Source: Lentzea jiangxiensis
GTDB lineage: Bacteria > Actinomycetota > Actinomycetes > Mycobacteriales > Pseudonocardiaceae
Assembly (NCBI RefSeq): GCF_900104175.1
Contig: NZ_FNIX01000022.1
Location: 1 to 64,000, forward strand
Reading direction: 5' to 3'
Length of the DNA stretch: 64,000 nt
Program-made: the position numbers and the translations under genes
Shown: positions 35,928 through 44,198 of the stretch, in pieces
Numbering within the stretch: the first letter of the stretch is position 1
How the letters are laid out: every line of letters begins with the position of its first letter
The notes under the pieces: model-generated
Seen by the model: the letters and a program-made list of their open reading frames with translations, nothing else
The model's database searches: none
Told to the model about the DNA's origin: nothing

Positions 35928-36368
35928 TCAGTCGTCGCCGGACGCCTGGAGGCCCTCGTGGGCGAACTCCAGCGTCTCCACGGCGGCCTGGGACTGGTTC
36001 GGGTCGAAACTGGGGCCCTGCCAGCGAACCGGGATGATGCCCATCACCTGCCAGCTGACGATCGGGGTCAGGTCCGGGGCCAGCGCGACGATCTCGCCGT
36101 CCTCGCGGTCGGCCTCCTTGATGACCTCGTTGAACCACTTGAGGACCTTGGCCGAGTCGCCGGTCACCGGGCGGGTCATGGTGATGTTGGACCAGGTGAT
36201 GCGCGAGGGCAGGCTCCAGGTGAACCCGTTGTTGCCGCCCTCGGCGTACTGCTCGACCTCCACCTGCGCGCCGAGGCCGTCACAGGTGTGGAACATGCCG
36301 AGGTCGTCGTCGGCGATGGTCAACCGGAAGAAGACGCTGCTGGCGAACACGTCGTCGCTGTCGCTCAT
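35928..36368 (-). CDS. Second tail-tube protein
   Basis: 146 residues, the same length as the tube protein at 39874 but clearly diverged. T4 gp19-like: FFRLTIADDDLGMFHTCDGLG, then GFTWSLPSRITWSNITMTRPV, and IPVRWQGPSFDPNQSQAAVETLEFAHEGL. eCIS usually have a major inner-tube protein and a second tube-like initiator near the baseplate. Its location beside the LysM and VgrG genes fits the initiator role. Confidence 0.88.
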   Translation of the reverse strand: MSDSDDVFASSVFFRLTIADDDLGMFHTCDGLGAQVEVEQYAEGGNNGFTWSLPSRITWSNITMTRPVTGDSAKVLKWFNEVIKEADREDGEIVALAPDLTPIVSWQVMGIIPVRWQGPSFDPNQSQAAVETLEFAHEGLQASGDD

Positions 36369-36394
36369 GGGGTGCTCCTTGGTCAGGCGGCCGG

Positions 36395-39253
36395 CTAGCG
36401 GCGGCGGTCGTGCAGTCGGCCGGTGCGTTCGCGCCCCTCGCGCAGTTCCGCGCGCAGCAACCTGCCGAGCGGGTCGAGCAACCTGCGGGCCAGCTCCTCG
36501 AGGTCCAAGGGCTTGCCGTCGTCGCCGCGTTCCCCGGTCAGGGGCCGGCCGGCGGTCCCGGGCTGGCCGGCGGCGGTCCCGGGCCGGCCGGCGGCCCGGG
36601 GTGCGGGTTTGTGCGGCGGCTCTGACACACCCGCGTCCCGCCGCTGGACCGCAACCTGCTTGACACCCGGTTGTGCCGGGGTCCGCACGCCGCCTAGGGC
36701 CTGCGGCGCGCCGTTCGGGTGCGGGTGTGCGATCGGCGGGAGCTTCTGACCGCTGTCGAGAGGCCGGGGCGGGGTCGGGTGCACCACCGGTGTCGCGCCG
36801 GTCTCCCGCCGGGGCGAGGCGTCGGTGCGCCGCTGGACGCGCACGGCCGGACCCGCGGCAGGAGCGGTGACAGGCCGCGCGCTCACCGGCGCTGACACCG
36901 GCTGCGGCCTCGACGCCGCGTTCGCCACCGCTGCCTGTGCAGAGGCCGAATGCGGTGCTGGGGCTGAAGTGGAGGCCCAGGTCGACGCCGGCGTCGAGGT
37001 CGCTGCCAGTGCCGAGGTCGACGCCGGTGCCGGTGCCGGTGCCGAAGTCCAGGTCGAGGTCGGCGCAGAAGTCCGGCCGCTCGTTCCCGCCGTGCTCCGC
37101 TGCACCGCATCGAACCGCGAAGACCTCCGCCGACCGACCGCCGGCGATGTCAGGCGAGCGTCGGCCGGTCCGCGCGCAGAAGGTTCGCGGCCCGTGGCAG
37201 CCGATCCGTTCACCACCGGTGCCGCCGCGTTCCGGCCGCCGAACCACCGCGCCCTGGGGGCCGCCTGGCCTGGACTCTCCGAGGACCGCACGTCACCTCC
37301 CGCCGGAGCACCGGCCCGCGGATCGGCCGGGCGTCGCGTCGTCGGCGCGGACTCCAGGCCGGTGGGCTCGTGCCGCGCGCCCGGCCACTGCGGGCGGACC
37401 ACCGGCCGCGCCGCCGCGTGCCGCACCGGCTGGGGCAGACCTGTGCCGGTGTTGGTGGTGAGGGGTCGTTCGGGGATCAGCGGCAGCACGCGCGGACGGG
37501 ACGCCTCGCCCCGCGGCGTCGCCCGACCGCGCTCAGGCGCGTCGCGCCGCTCTGGAGCGCGGTGCGTCAACGGGGTCGAGGACACCGACCGCTGGACAGT
37601 GGTCTCCCCCGGCGACTGGAGCCGGGTCACCGGCACCACCGGCAACCGGCCAGACGCCGGTGCGGTCGCGTGGCCGGGCCGCCCCACCGCAGGCGTCATG
37701 CCGCCGATCGCGCGCCGCACCGGGCGGTTCGTCCCCAACGGGGACACCACCTCCGAACCCGGCGGTGAGCTCGGCGCGGCACCGTCGCGCCGCACCGGCG
37801 CGCCCGCCGGGGACACCTCGTGCCCGGTCTCGGACACCCCACCACGAGACGGAGACCGCCGCGCCGCGGACCCGTCGAGCGGGGGCGGAGGTTGCCGCAC
37901 GTTCGCGTGGACCACGGGGGTCGCCGGCCCGCGGTCTGCCGACCGCTGCACCGCCGGGACGTCTTGGCCCCGCGCCGCCGGTCCGCCCACGGGACTGGCC
38001 GACAGACCGGCAGGCGCAACGTTCGACGGACCACTCGCCGAAACACCAGCCGGAACGTTCGACGGACCACTCGCTGGACCACTCGACGGAACGGTCGCCG
38101 GACCGCTCAACGGAACGCTCGACCGCGGCGCGTTCGCACCGGCGGACGGAGCCGCCGGCGCGGTGCTCGGCGATGCCGCCGACCGGCGTGCCCCCGCCTT
38201 GTCCGCGGCAGCCGCGGTAATGGGCAGTTCCGGGAGCGGCTCACCGATCCTGGTGCCCCGCTTGGACCGAACAGGCCCGTCGGGCGTCGGCGCCGCGCTG
38301 CGCCGCACCACCGGTGGTCCGCCCGCCGGTGGCACAGCCGATCGCACCACGGGCGCCCGCTCACCGCCTGCCGGCCGCGCCGCCGGAGGGCCCGCACCGG
38401 CCGTCGGCGGCATCGCCGTCAACGGCTCCCCGAGCACCGGTGCGGACCGCTGCACGACGGCGGCTGATCCCGGCCGTTCCCCCGCTGCGGCCGTCTCCGC
38501 GGCGACGACCTCGGGGGACCTGGCCCCGACCACGGACAGCGGCCGGGCGGGCGGCAACGAAGGCCTGGCGACCGTCAACGGGGGCCGGACCTGTCGCAGC
38601 TGGACCGCCCCGGTGGCGTCCACGCCCGAGGGCGCCGGGACACCCGACGGCCCGACACCCGACGCCGCCGCGGCACCGGCGGGCGCACCAGCACCCGACG
38701 ACGTCGCACCCGCCGCGCCGGCAGTCTCACCACCGCCGGAGCGCTTCGGGCCCTTCCCCGCCCCGACAACGGCGGAGGGCTTCGACCCGGACCCCACCGC
38801 GCCGGAGCGCTGCGGCACGGCGGCCGCCACGCTCCTCCGCACCACCGGCGGGACACCGGAGTCCTCCGGTCCGGCCGCGTCGCCGGGCAGCCCCGGTCGT
38901 GTGGACCCGGCGGTTTCCCGAGGCCACGCCACCAGCAGCGGCCCGCCGCCCGAGTAGCGCGACCGCTCCGACACCTCCGGCCCGGTCACCCCGCCGATCA
39001 AGCCGGACGGGGCGCTCACGCTGACCGAGTGCCCCATCTCGCCGCCGAGCCGGGGGTCCTGCCACGAGGGCAGTCCATCCCGGAACCGCAGGCCGTCCCC
39101 GACCGCGACGCTGCTGCGCTGGACCACCCCGCCCAGTGGCGGGAGAGCACGCCACCCGCCGTCCCACGCCGGGGCGGCCGGAGCGGTGACCTGTGCGGGC
39201 GCGGGCTCCTCCGCGGGCTGGGTTCCGCGCCGCCATCGATCCCAGAAGCCCAT
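36395..39253 (-). CDS. Very long disordered Pro/Ala/Gly-rich injection-system protein
   Basis: 952 residues. The short ordered N-terminus MGFWDRWRRGTQPAEEPAP leads into a GDGLRFRDGLPSWQDPRLGG stretch. About 800 residues of Pro/Ala/Gly/Ser/Arg-rich, apparently unstructured sequence follow, with recurring V-(V/Q)-R-(R/S) motifs (PPVVRRS, VVQRS, VQRSAD, TVQRSV, VAVQRRD). The C-terminus is a helical, charged segment (DLEELARRLLDPLGRLLRAEL, REGRERTGRLHDRRR). Context between the tube and baseplate genes suggests a tape-measure-like ruler or scaffold. No canonical tape-measure gene is otherwise visible. Function inferred from position only. Confidence 0.75.
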   Translation of the reverse strand: MGFWDRWRRGTQPAEEPAPAQVTAPAAPAWDGGWRALPPLGGVVQRSSVAVGDGLRFRDGLPSWQDPRLGGEMGHSVSVSAPSGLIGGVTGPEVSERSRYSGGGPLLVAWPRETAGSTRPGLPGDAAGPEDSGVPPVVRRSVAAAVPQRSGAVGSGSKPSAVVGAGKGPKRSGGGETAGAAGATSSGAGAPAGAAAASGVGPSGVPAPSGVDATGAVQLRQVRPPLTVARPSLPPARPLSVVGARSPEVVAAETAAAGERPGSAAVVQRSAPVLGEPLTAMPPTAGAGPPAARPAGGERAPVVRSAVPPAGGPPVVRRSAAPTPDGPVRSKRGTRIGEPLPELPITAAAADKAGARRSAASPSTAPAAPSAGANAPRSSVPLSGPATVPSSGPASGPSNVPAGVSASGPSNVAPAGLSASPVGGPAARGQDVPAVQRSADRGPATPVVHANVRQPPPPLDGSAARRSPSRGGVSETGHEVSPAGAPVRRDGAAPSSPPGSEVVSPLGTNRPVRRAIGGMTPAVGRPGHATAPASGRLPVVPVTRLQSPGETTVQRSVSSTPLTHRAPERRDAPERGRATPRGEASRPRVLPLIPERPLTTNTGTGLPQPVRHAAARPVVRPQWPGARHEPTGLESAPTTRRPADPRAGAPAGGDVRSSESPGQAAPRARWFGGRNAAAPVVNGSAATGREPSARGPADARLTSPAVGRRRSSRFDAVQRSTAGTSGRTSAPTSTWTSAPAPAPASTSALAATSTPASTWASTSAPAPHSASAQAAVANAASRPQPVSAPVSARPVTAPAAGPAVRVQRRTDASPRRETGATPVVHPTPPRPLDSGQKLPPIAHPHPNGAPQALGGVRTPAQPGVKQVAVQRRDAGVSEPPHKPAPRAAGRPGTAAGQPGTAGRPLTGERGDDGKPLDLEELARRLLDPLGRLLRAELREGRERTGRLHDRRR

Positions 39254-39257
39254 CGGG

Positions 39258-39416
39258 TCACCTCCCCTCGTTCACCCTCGTGTTGATGCGCGCGATCTCG
39301 CGGACCCAGCTCTGGCGCTCGTGGTGCGCCAGGTCGAGGATCTCCTCGCGCGGCCAGTGGAAGTGGTAGGCCACGTACGCGACCTCTTCGAGCAGCCGAT
39401 CGGCCGCGTACGTCAC
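39258..39416 (-). CDS. 52-residue conserved-type injection-system protein (DUF6760-like)
   Basis: The GTG start overlaps the stop of the preceding gene (GTGA). Sequence: MTYAADRLLEEVAYVAYHFH then WPREEILDLAHHERQSWVREIARINTR. It matches my recollection of the short helical DUF6760 proteins found in actinobacterial eCIS operons. Comparable small proteins in T4-like tails (gp56-like/tail-assembly chaperones) act with the preceding gene product. A role in tube or tape-measure assembly is inferred. Confidence 0.7.
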   Translation of the reverse strand: MTYAADRLLEEVAYVAYHFHWPREEILDLAHHERQSWVREIARINTRVNEGR

Positions 39417-39877
39417 GATTCCCCCAGGCGGCCACCGGCGAGGTCGACCTCGAACGCGGATCCGCACGACGGGCAGGACACACCGGCCCTGGTGTGGCCC
39501 TCGCTGTTGATCCGCCGGTAGAAGTCCTGGAGGAAGGCGATGTCGGTGGCGTACATCTGTTCCACCACCCCGGCGTGGACCTCGCGGACCGTGCCGAGCT
39601 GCGTGATGACCTGGCTGAGCAGCACCACGCTGAGGTAGCCGGGGTTCTCCTTGACCCGCAGGTCGATCTGGGGCCGCAGCTCGTCGCGCGCCGTGGCCAG
39701 GCGCATCCGGCCGTGCCGGTGCACCACGCCGTCGGGGTCCACGTAACCCCGCGGCAGTTCGAAGTCGAACTCCGTGCGCAAGCCGCCGCGCGCGCTCGGC
39801 GCGGCCGACCGCTCCGGTTCGGTCCTGGGCTCGGCCAGCTCGTCCAGCTGGTCGAGCGCGATCGTCCGCCGCCTCAT
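39413..39877 (-). CDS. Injection-system tail-assembly protein of unknown function
   Basis: 154 residues, start overlapping the tube stop (ATGA). Variable N-terminus, then FDFELPRGYVDPDGVVHRHGRMRLATARDEL, LRVKENPGYLSVVLLSQVITQLG, and YATDIAFLQDFYRRINSEG, ending with a single CPSCG knuckle. The family recurs next to eCIS tube genes and resembles phage tail-assembly chaperones (inference). The CPSC pair could bind metal as a dimer. Confidence 0.7.
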   Translation of the reverse strand: MRRRTIALDQLDELAEPRTEPERSAAPSARGGLRTEFDFELPRGYVDPDGVVHRHGRMRLATARDELRPQIDLRVKENPGYLSVVLLSQVITQLGTVREVHAGVVEQMYATDIAFLQDFYRRINSEGHTRAGVSCPSCGSAFEVDLAGGRLGES

Positions 39878-40314
39878 TCGACCGTGATCTCCTCGAACAC
39901 GAGGGTCACCTTCTCGGTGGCGGCGCTGGACTCCCCGGCCTTGAACGAGGGGCCCTCCCACTTGCTGGCCCACGCGCGGTAGAGCGTCATGCGGCGGACC
40001 GTGGTGCCCTCGGTGTCCTTGACCTCGATGGTGATGTCCTGCCGGGCCGCGGTGACCGCACCCTTCTCCAGGGTTTCCTTGAGCCACTTGGTGAACGTCT
40101 CGCTCTGGTCCAGCCCCCTGGTGAGCGTCACCTCACCGCCCTTCTGCGCGCCGGGCTGCTTGCGCAGCACCGGTTTGCCGGTCGGGGTGACCTGGGAGAC
40201 CTCGACGACGTCCTCCTCGACGGTCAGCCCGCTGACCTCCTGGAGGGACTCGACGGTGAACCCGCCGAGCTGAACGCCGAAGATGTGAGTGGAAAGAGCA
40301 TCGCCCTCTGCCAT
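39874..40314 (-). CDS. cis1: Inner tail-tube protein (Cis1)
   Basis: 146 residues of the T4 gp19-like tube family: HIFGVQLGGFTVESLQEVSGLT, LTRGLDQSETFTKWLKETLEKG, MTLYRAWASKWEGPSFKAGESSAATEKVTLVFEEITVE. It forms the hexameric inner tube that is propelled by the sheath. It lies 43 bases downstream of the sheath gene in the same operon. Confidence 0.92.
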   Translation of the reverse strand: MAEGDALSTHIFGVQLGGFTVESLQEVSGLTVEEDVVEVSQVTPTGKPVLRKQPGAQKGGEVTLTRGLDQSETFTKWLKETLEKGAVTAARQDITIEVKDTEGTTVRRMTLYRAWASKWEGPSFKAGESSAATEKVTLVFEEITVE

Positions 40315-40357
40315 GGGTGGTGCCGCCTTTCTGGTTCACGCGCCCGCGCGGGACGGC

Positions 40358-41881
40358 TCATTCGCTGACGAGACTGGTGCTGTCGGAGAACTGCGACAGC
40401 TGGAAGATCACGAACTCGGCGGGCTTGACCGGCGCCACGCCGATCTCGCACACGACCTGGCCGAGGTCGATCGACTCCTGCGGGTTGTTCTCGCGGTCGC
40501 ACTTGACGTAGAAGGCTTCCGCCGGGGTGCGGCCGAACAGGGCGCCCCTGCGCCACTGCTCGGTGAGGAAGCCGGTGATGTTGCGCCGGATGCTGGCCCA
40601 CAGGCGGTCGTCGTTGGGCTCGAAGACCACCCACTGGGTGCCCAGCAGGATCGACTCCTCCAGGTAGTTGAACAGCCGGCGCACGTTGAGGTAGCGCCAC
40701 GCCGGGTCGGAGGACAGCGTGCGGGCGCCCCACACGCGGATGCCGCGGCCGGGGAACGAGCGCACGCAGTTGACGCCGATCGGGTTGAGCAGGTCCTGCT
40801 CGCTCTTGCTGACGTTGAGCTCCAGGTCCACCACGCCGCGGATGACCTCGTTGGCGGGCGCCTTGTGCACGCCGCGCTCGTTGTCGTTGCGGCTCCACAC
40901 ACCCGCGATGTGCCCGGCGGGCGGCACGAGCGTGTTGCGGCCCTTGAGCGGGTCGAAGACCTTGATCCACGGGTAGTACAGCACCGCGTACTTGGAGTCG
41001 TAGTTGGCCTCGTCCAGGCGCCAGGTGCGGATCTTCTGGGCGTTCATCCCCGGTGGCGGGTCGAGCAGCGCCACCCGGTCGCCCATCTGCTCGCAGTGCG
41101 AGATCATCGCCAGCTGGACGGCCTTGACGCCCTCCAGGTCGATCAGGCCGCGTTTGTAGGCGCTCATCAGGTCCGGCGCCACCACCATGGTGACCTCGTC
41201 GACGCTCTCCAGCCCGCCCATGCCGGTGCGCGCGTCCGGGTCGCCGAGGTACTCCTGGGCGTCCAGCCTGGCCACCGCCTTCGACGGGGCGGCAGCGGTC
41301 GGCAGCGCCACCTGCTGCTTGTCCGGGCGCGCCAGCGCGCCGTTGGCCCGCTCGGTGATGCTGATCAGCTTGGACCGCTCGGACACCTGCGTCACGACGT
41401 AGTTCTTGACGTTCTTCTTCGTGGAGACGTCGTAGGTCTCCACGACCTTGCCGCCCTGCTTGACCAGCAACTTGAACCGGTCCTCCGGCGGGTTCTCGCC
41501 GTCGGCGTCGGTCACCTCGACCGCGATGTCGCCGCCCGCGCCGGGCAGGGCCGAGACGTGCAGGCCGCCCAGCTCGGCGGGCGCGGGCGCGGCCGGCTCG
41601 GCGTCTGCGTCCGCCTGGGCACCGCCGACGCGCACCACGTACGCCGCGCCGCCGCCGTTGGCGAAGTAGCCGTACACGGCGTGCGGCAGGTAGGCGTCCT
41701 CGACGAATCCGCCGAACAGCTGGACGTACTGGTTCCAGTTCGCCACGAGGGTCGGCCGGTGGAAGGGTCCCTGCTCGGCGAAGCCGACGAAGGCGGCCAC
41801 CGCCGTGCCGACGCCTTCGATCGGCCGCGCGCCTGACTGGACCTCCTCCACGTAGACGCCCGGTGAGAGGTACTGCGGCAT
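40358..41881 (-). CDS. cis2: Contractile sheath protein (Cis2)
   Basis: 507 residues, ATG 41881. The N-terminus MPQYLSPGVYVEEVQSGARP is the signature of phage tail-sheath proteins. The variable surface domain spans about residues 90-330. The C-terminal handshake domain (LWASIRRNITGFLTEQWRRG, TPAEAFYVKCDRENNPQESI, GVAPVKPAEFVIFQLSQ) is highly conserved. A single sheath gene is present, as in Streptomyces CIS. It is the first gene of the structural operon; the 150 bases upstream should contain its promoter. Confidence 0.95.
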   Translation of the reverse strand: MPQYLSPGVYVEEVQSGARPIEGVGTAVAAFVGFAEQGPFHRPTLVANWNQYVQLFGGFVEDAYLPHAVYGYFANGGGAAYVVRVGGAQADADAEPAAPAPAELGGLHVSALPGAGGDIAVEVTDADGENPPEDRFKLLVKQGGKVVETYDVSTKKNVKNYVVTQVSERSKLISITERANGALARPDKQQVALPTAAAPSKAVARLDAQEYLGDPDARTGMGGLESVDEVTMVVAPDLMSAYKRGLIDLEGVKAVQLAMISHCEQMGDRVALLDPPPGMNAQKIRTWRLDEANYDSKYAVLYYPWIKVFDPLKGRNTLVPPAGHIAGVWSRNDNERGVHKAPANEVIRGVVDLELNVSKSEQDLLNPIGVNCVRSFPGRGIRVWGARTLSSDPAWRYLNVRRLFNYLEESILLGTQWVVFEPNDDRLWASIRRNITGFLTEQWRRGALFGRTPAEAFYVKCDRENNPQESIDLGQVVCEIGVAPVKPAEFVIFQLSQFSDSTSLVSE

Positions 41882-42034
41882 GGTCGCTCCCCTGTCTTCT
41901 TCCGCTCCGGCAACTGCTCCGCTCTGGCACTTCACAGCCTGCTGCGAGCGCGCGGGCGAGGGCAGGGTCGGCGGACCACGACCGAGGGCAGTGCCGTTGC
42001 CCGAAGGGACATGTGCGGTCCGGGCACACCGAAA

Positions 42035-42061
42035 CGCCCCGGCGCGGTGGGCGCCGGGGCG
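42035..42061 (-). terminator. Hairpin terminator after the DUF4157 gene
   Basis: CGCCCCGGCGC (42035-42045) and GCGCCGGGGCG (42051-42061) form a perfect 11-bp stem with a GGTGG loop, followed on the minus strand by TTTC. It separates the ATPase/effector operon from the sheath operon. Confidence 0.7.
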
Positions 42062-42097
42062 GTCATGGGCGAGAAAGCGAACCGGTTACCGCGAAGA

Positions 42098-44170
42098 TCA
42101 CTCGTCCTGCGGCCGCAGGCTCACCGTGCGACGGCCGCCGCTGGCGCTGGTCTGCAGGCCCTCCGGGCGCAGGAACCGCCGCAACCAGCTGTCGATGGTG
42201 TCGATGAGCGAGTCGAAGTCGTCCGGCAGCTGGTTGTCGTACATGGTCAGCACCTCCTGGGCCAGGCCGGTGGCCAGTACGTTGCGGACCGCGCCGGCCT
42301 GGGCATCATGAGAGTCGTAGGTGCTGGACCTCTCATCGTCTCCGGTGATCGGGATGTCGACGTCGAACGAGTCTATGACGGACTGGATGAACGTCCGCGC
42401 GTCGCCGGCGGCCACGCTGTCCAGCGTGGCCCGCACCCGCGTCCACACCCGCCGGTCCTGGTTCTGCGTCGACGAACCCTGCTGAGCCCTGGCGCCGACC
42501 TGGTCGATCAGCTCCTGGTCGTCGGTGTACGCGTTCATCATGGCCGCGAGCTGCTGCCTGACCCGGTTGATCGACTCGTTGGCGATGGCGTCACCGGCCC
42601 ACAGGTTGTACGGGTTGTTCGACAGCATGCCCAGTACCCTGGCGACGGTCGAGCTCAGGTTGTCCCGCAGCTGCTCCGACGTCGTGCTGCTGGCCTGGGA
42701 GGAACCATGCTCGGACGTCACCTCGGCATCATCGATGTCCATCTCGCTGCCAGCTGGCGACGGCACGGCGGCGGGTGGGGCATCGGTCATGGCGACGTTG
42801 CTGGACTGGCTGCTCGCCGCGTCGCCGTTCTCGCTGCCGTGCGAGCTGGCCGCCTCGGCCTCGTCGAGCTCCGCCCAGGTGGCGGCCGAGCCCAGGGTGG
42901 CGAGGAGCGTCCGCATCCGCTCTCTGATGTTCTCGCCGGGGGCCAGCGCGGCGTTGAAGGCGTTGCGGAACGCACCGCGCATGGTGTGCCAGGCGATGAT
43001 GTGCCGGCGGTCCTCGTCGTAGCCGGTGACGATCTGGTTGGCCCTGGCGTCCCAGCCGGGGCGGCCGCCGACGGTGATCTCCGCGCCCGTGCCCTCGTCG
43101 GTCGTGACCCGGTTGGTCACGACCTCGACGTCACCGCTGGAGTTGCTGCGCCTGCGCACCAGCCACTCCATCAGGGCCGTGCTGAACGGCTGGAGGACCG
43201 CGTCGCCCAAGAAGTGGCCGGAGTCGATCGTCTCCCTCAGGTCGTCCGTGGCGGCGGCGAGGGCGTCGCCCCCGTGAGGCAACAAGAAGACGTCGTACTG
43301 GCTGTACGCCATGCGGACCACGTCGCCGCGGAGCAGCTGGTCCCAGGTGATCGTGGCGAGCCCCGTCCCGTCCCCCCGGTCCACCAGCCGCGGGTCGGTG
43401 GCCCTGCTGACGTTCAGCGCCTGCCTCCGGGTGCTCGGACCGCTGCCGCCGGGCAGCGCCACCGGCACGACCAGCGGCATGGACAGCAACCTGGTCATGA
43501 TCTGGGTGACCGCGGCGGAGTCCAGGCCCGGCTGGACGTCCGCGATCCTGGCCTGCTGGACCGGCATGCCGCCGCCGTGGTGATGGTGCCCGGACACGGA
43601 CCCGCCGCCGTGCCGCGGCGGCTCGCTGCGCAGTGCCCGGGTGGCGTTGGCCTCTGCCTCCTGCTCATGCCGGTCGGACGGGTCGCTCATCCGCATCCCG
43701 TTGCCCTGATCGGTGCCCTCGACCCGCCCCTCTGCCTGCTGCCGCACGTGGTCGAACTCGTGCAGCAGCGTCTTCCAGTCGTTCCCGTCGCGGCCGAGCA
43801 CCACGTGCCGGCCCGTGGTGTAGGCGCGAGCGCCGATCTCCTCCGTCGAGCGCTCCGCGGCAGGACCGGTGTGCAGGCGCACCCCGGACAGGTCCACGCC
43901 CAGCCGCGCCTCTGCCTCGGACCGCACGTGGTCGGGCACCGGCTTGCCGGAGCCGCTCAGCGCGTCCCGCACGCTCGCCCGCTGCACCTCGGCCTGCTCC
44001 GCCCCTGCCTCGTCGAGCACCGACTGGACGAGGTGGGCGGTGGTCGTGTTGCCGACGAGGCGCTGCAGCCTCAGCACCTCATCCGTGCCGCGCTCGGCCC
44101 CCTTCGGAATCTGCGGAGGCTGTGCCCGGTGGCAGGCCCTGTCCTCGTGCTCGTGCTCGTGCTTGTGCAT
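42098..44170 (-). CDS. DUF4157 injection-system effector candidate
   Basis: 690 residues. The N-terminal VLRLQRLVGN motif and DUF4157 domain (HVRSEAEARLGVDLSGVRLHTG, then TLLHEFDHVRQQ with HExxH at 137-141) are typical of eCIS-associated toxins, where DUF4157 marks cargo. A linker with a His-rich HHHHGGG patch (about 195-202) follows. The C-terminal half contains HIIAWH at 390-395 and NNPYNLWAGD at 518-527, separated by a long Ser/Asp-rich low-complexity insert. It ends with a helical domain. Its motifs hint at a His-based nuclease fold, but I cannot assign it. It lies directly downstream of the AAA ATPase, a usual cargo location. Confidence 0.75.
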   Translation of the reverse strand: MHKHEHEHEDRACHRAQPPQIPKGAERGTDEVLRLQRLVGNTTTAHLVQSVLDEAGAEQAEVQRASVRDALSGSGKPVPDHVRSEAEARLGVDLSGVRLHTGPAAERSTEEIGARAYTTGRHVVLGRDGNDWKTLLHEFDHVRQQAEGRVEGTDQGNGMRMSDPSDRHEQEAEANATRALRSEPPRHGGGSVSGHHHHGGGMPVQQARIADVQPGLDSAAVTQIMTRLLSMPLVVPVALPGGSGPSTRRQALNVSRATDPRLVDRGDGTGLATITWDQLLRGDVVRMAYSQYDVFLLPHGGDALAAATDDLRETIDSGHFLGDAVLQPFSTALMEWLVRRRSNSSGDVEVVTNRVTTDEGTGAEITVGGRPGWDARANQIVTGYDEDRRHIIAWHTMRGAFRNAFNAALAPGENIRERMRTLLATLGSAATWAELDEAEAASSHGSENGDAASSQSSNVAMTDAPPAAVPSPAGSEMDIDDAEVTSEHGSSQASSTTSEQLRDNLSSTVARVLGMLSNNPYNLWAGDAIANESINRVRQQLAAMMNAYTDDQELIDQVGARAQQGSSTQNQDRRVWTRVRATLDSVAAGDARTFIQSVIDSFDVDIPITGDDERSSTYDSHDAQAGAVRNVLATGLAQEVLTMYDNQLPDDFDSLIDTIDSWLRRFLRPEGLQTSASGGRRTVSLRPQDE

Positions 44171-44198
44171 CAACGCCTCCCGCGTCGGAAAGAGCCGG

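Noticed and set aside
36825-38957. 710-codon plus-strand ORF opposite the disordered injection-system protein
   Set aside because: Both frames are low complexity, but the minus frame is in the operon, has plausible ends and repeated motifs; the plus frame has no promoter or start context.
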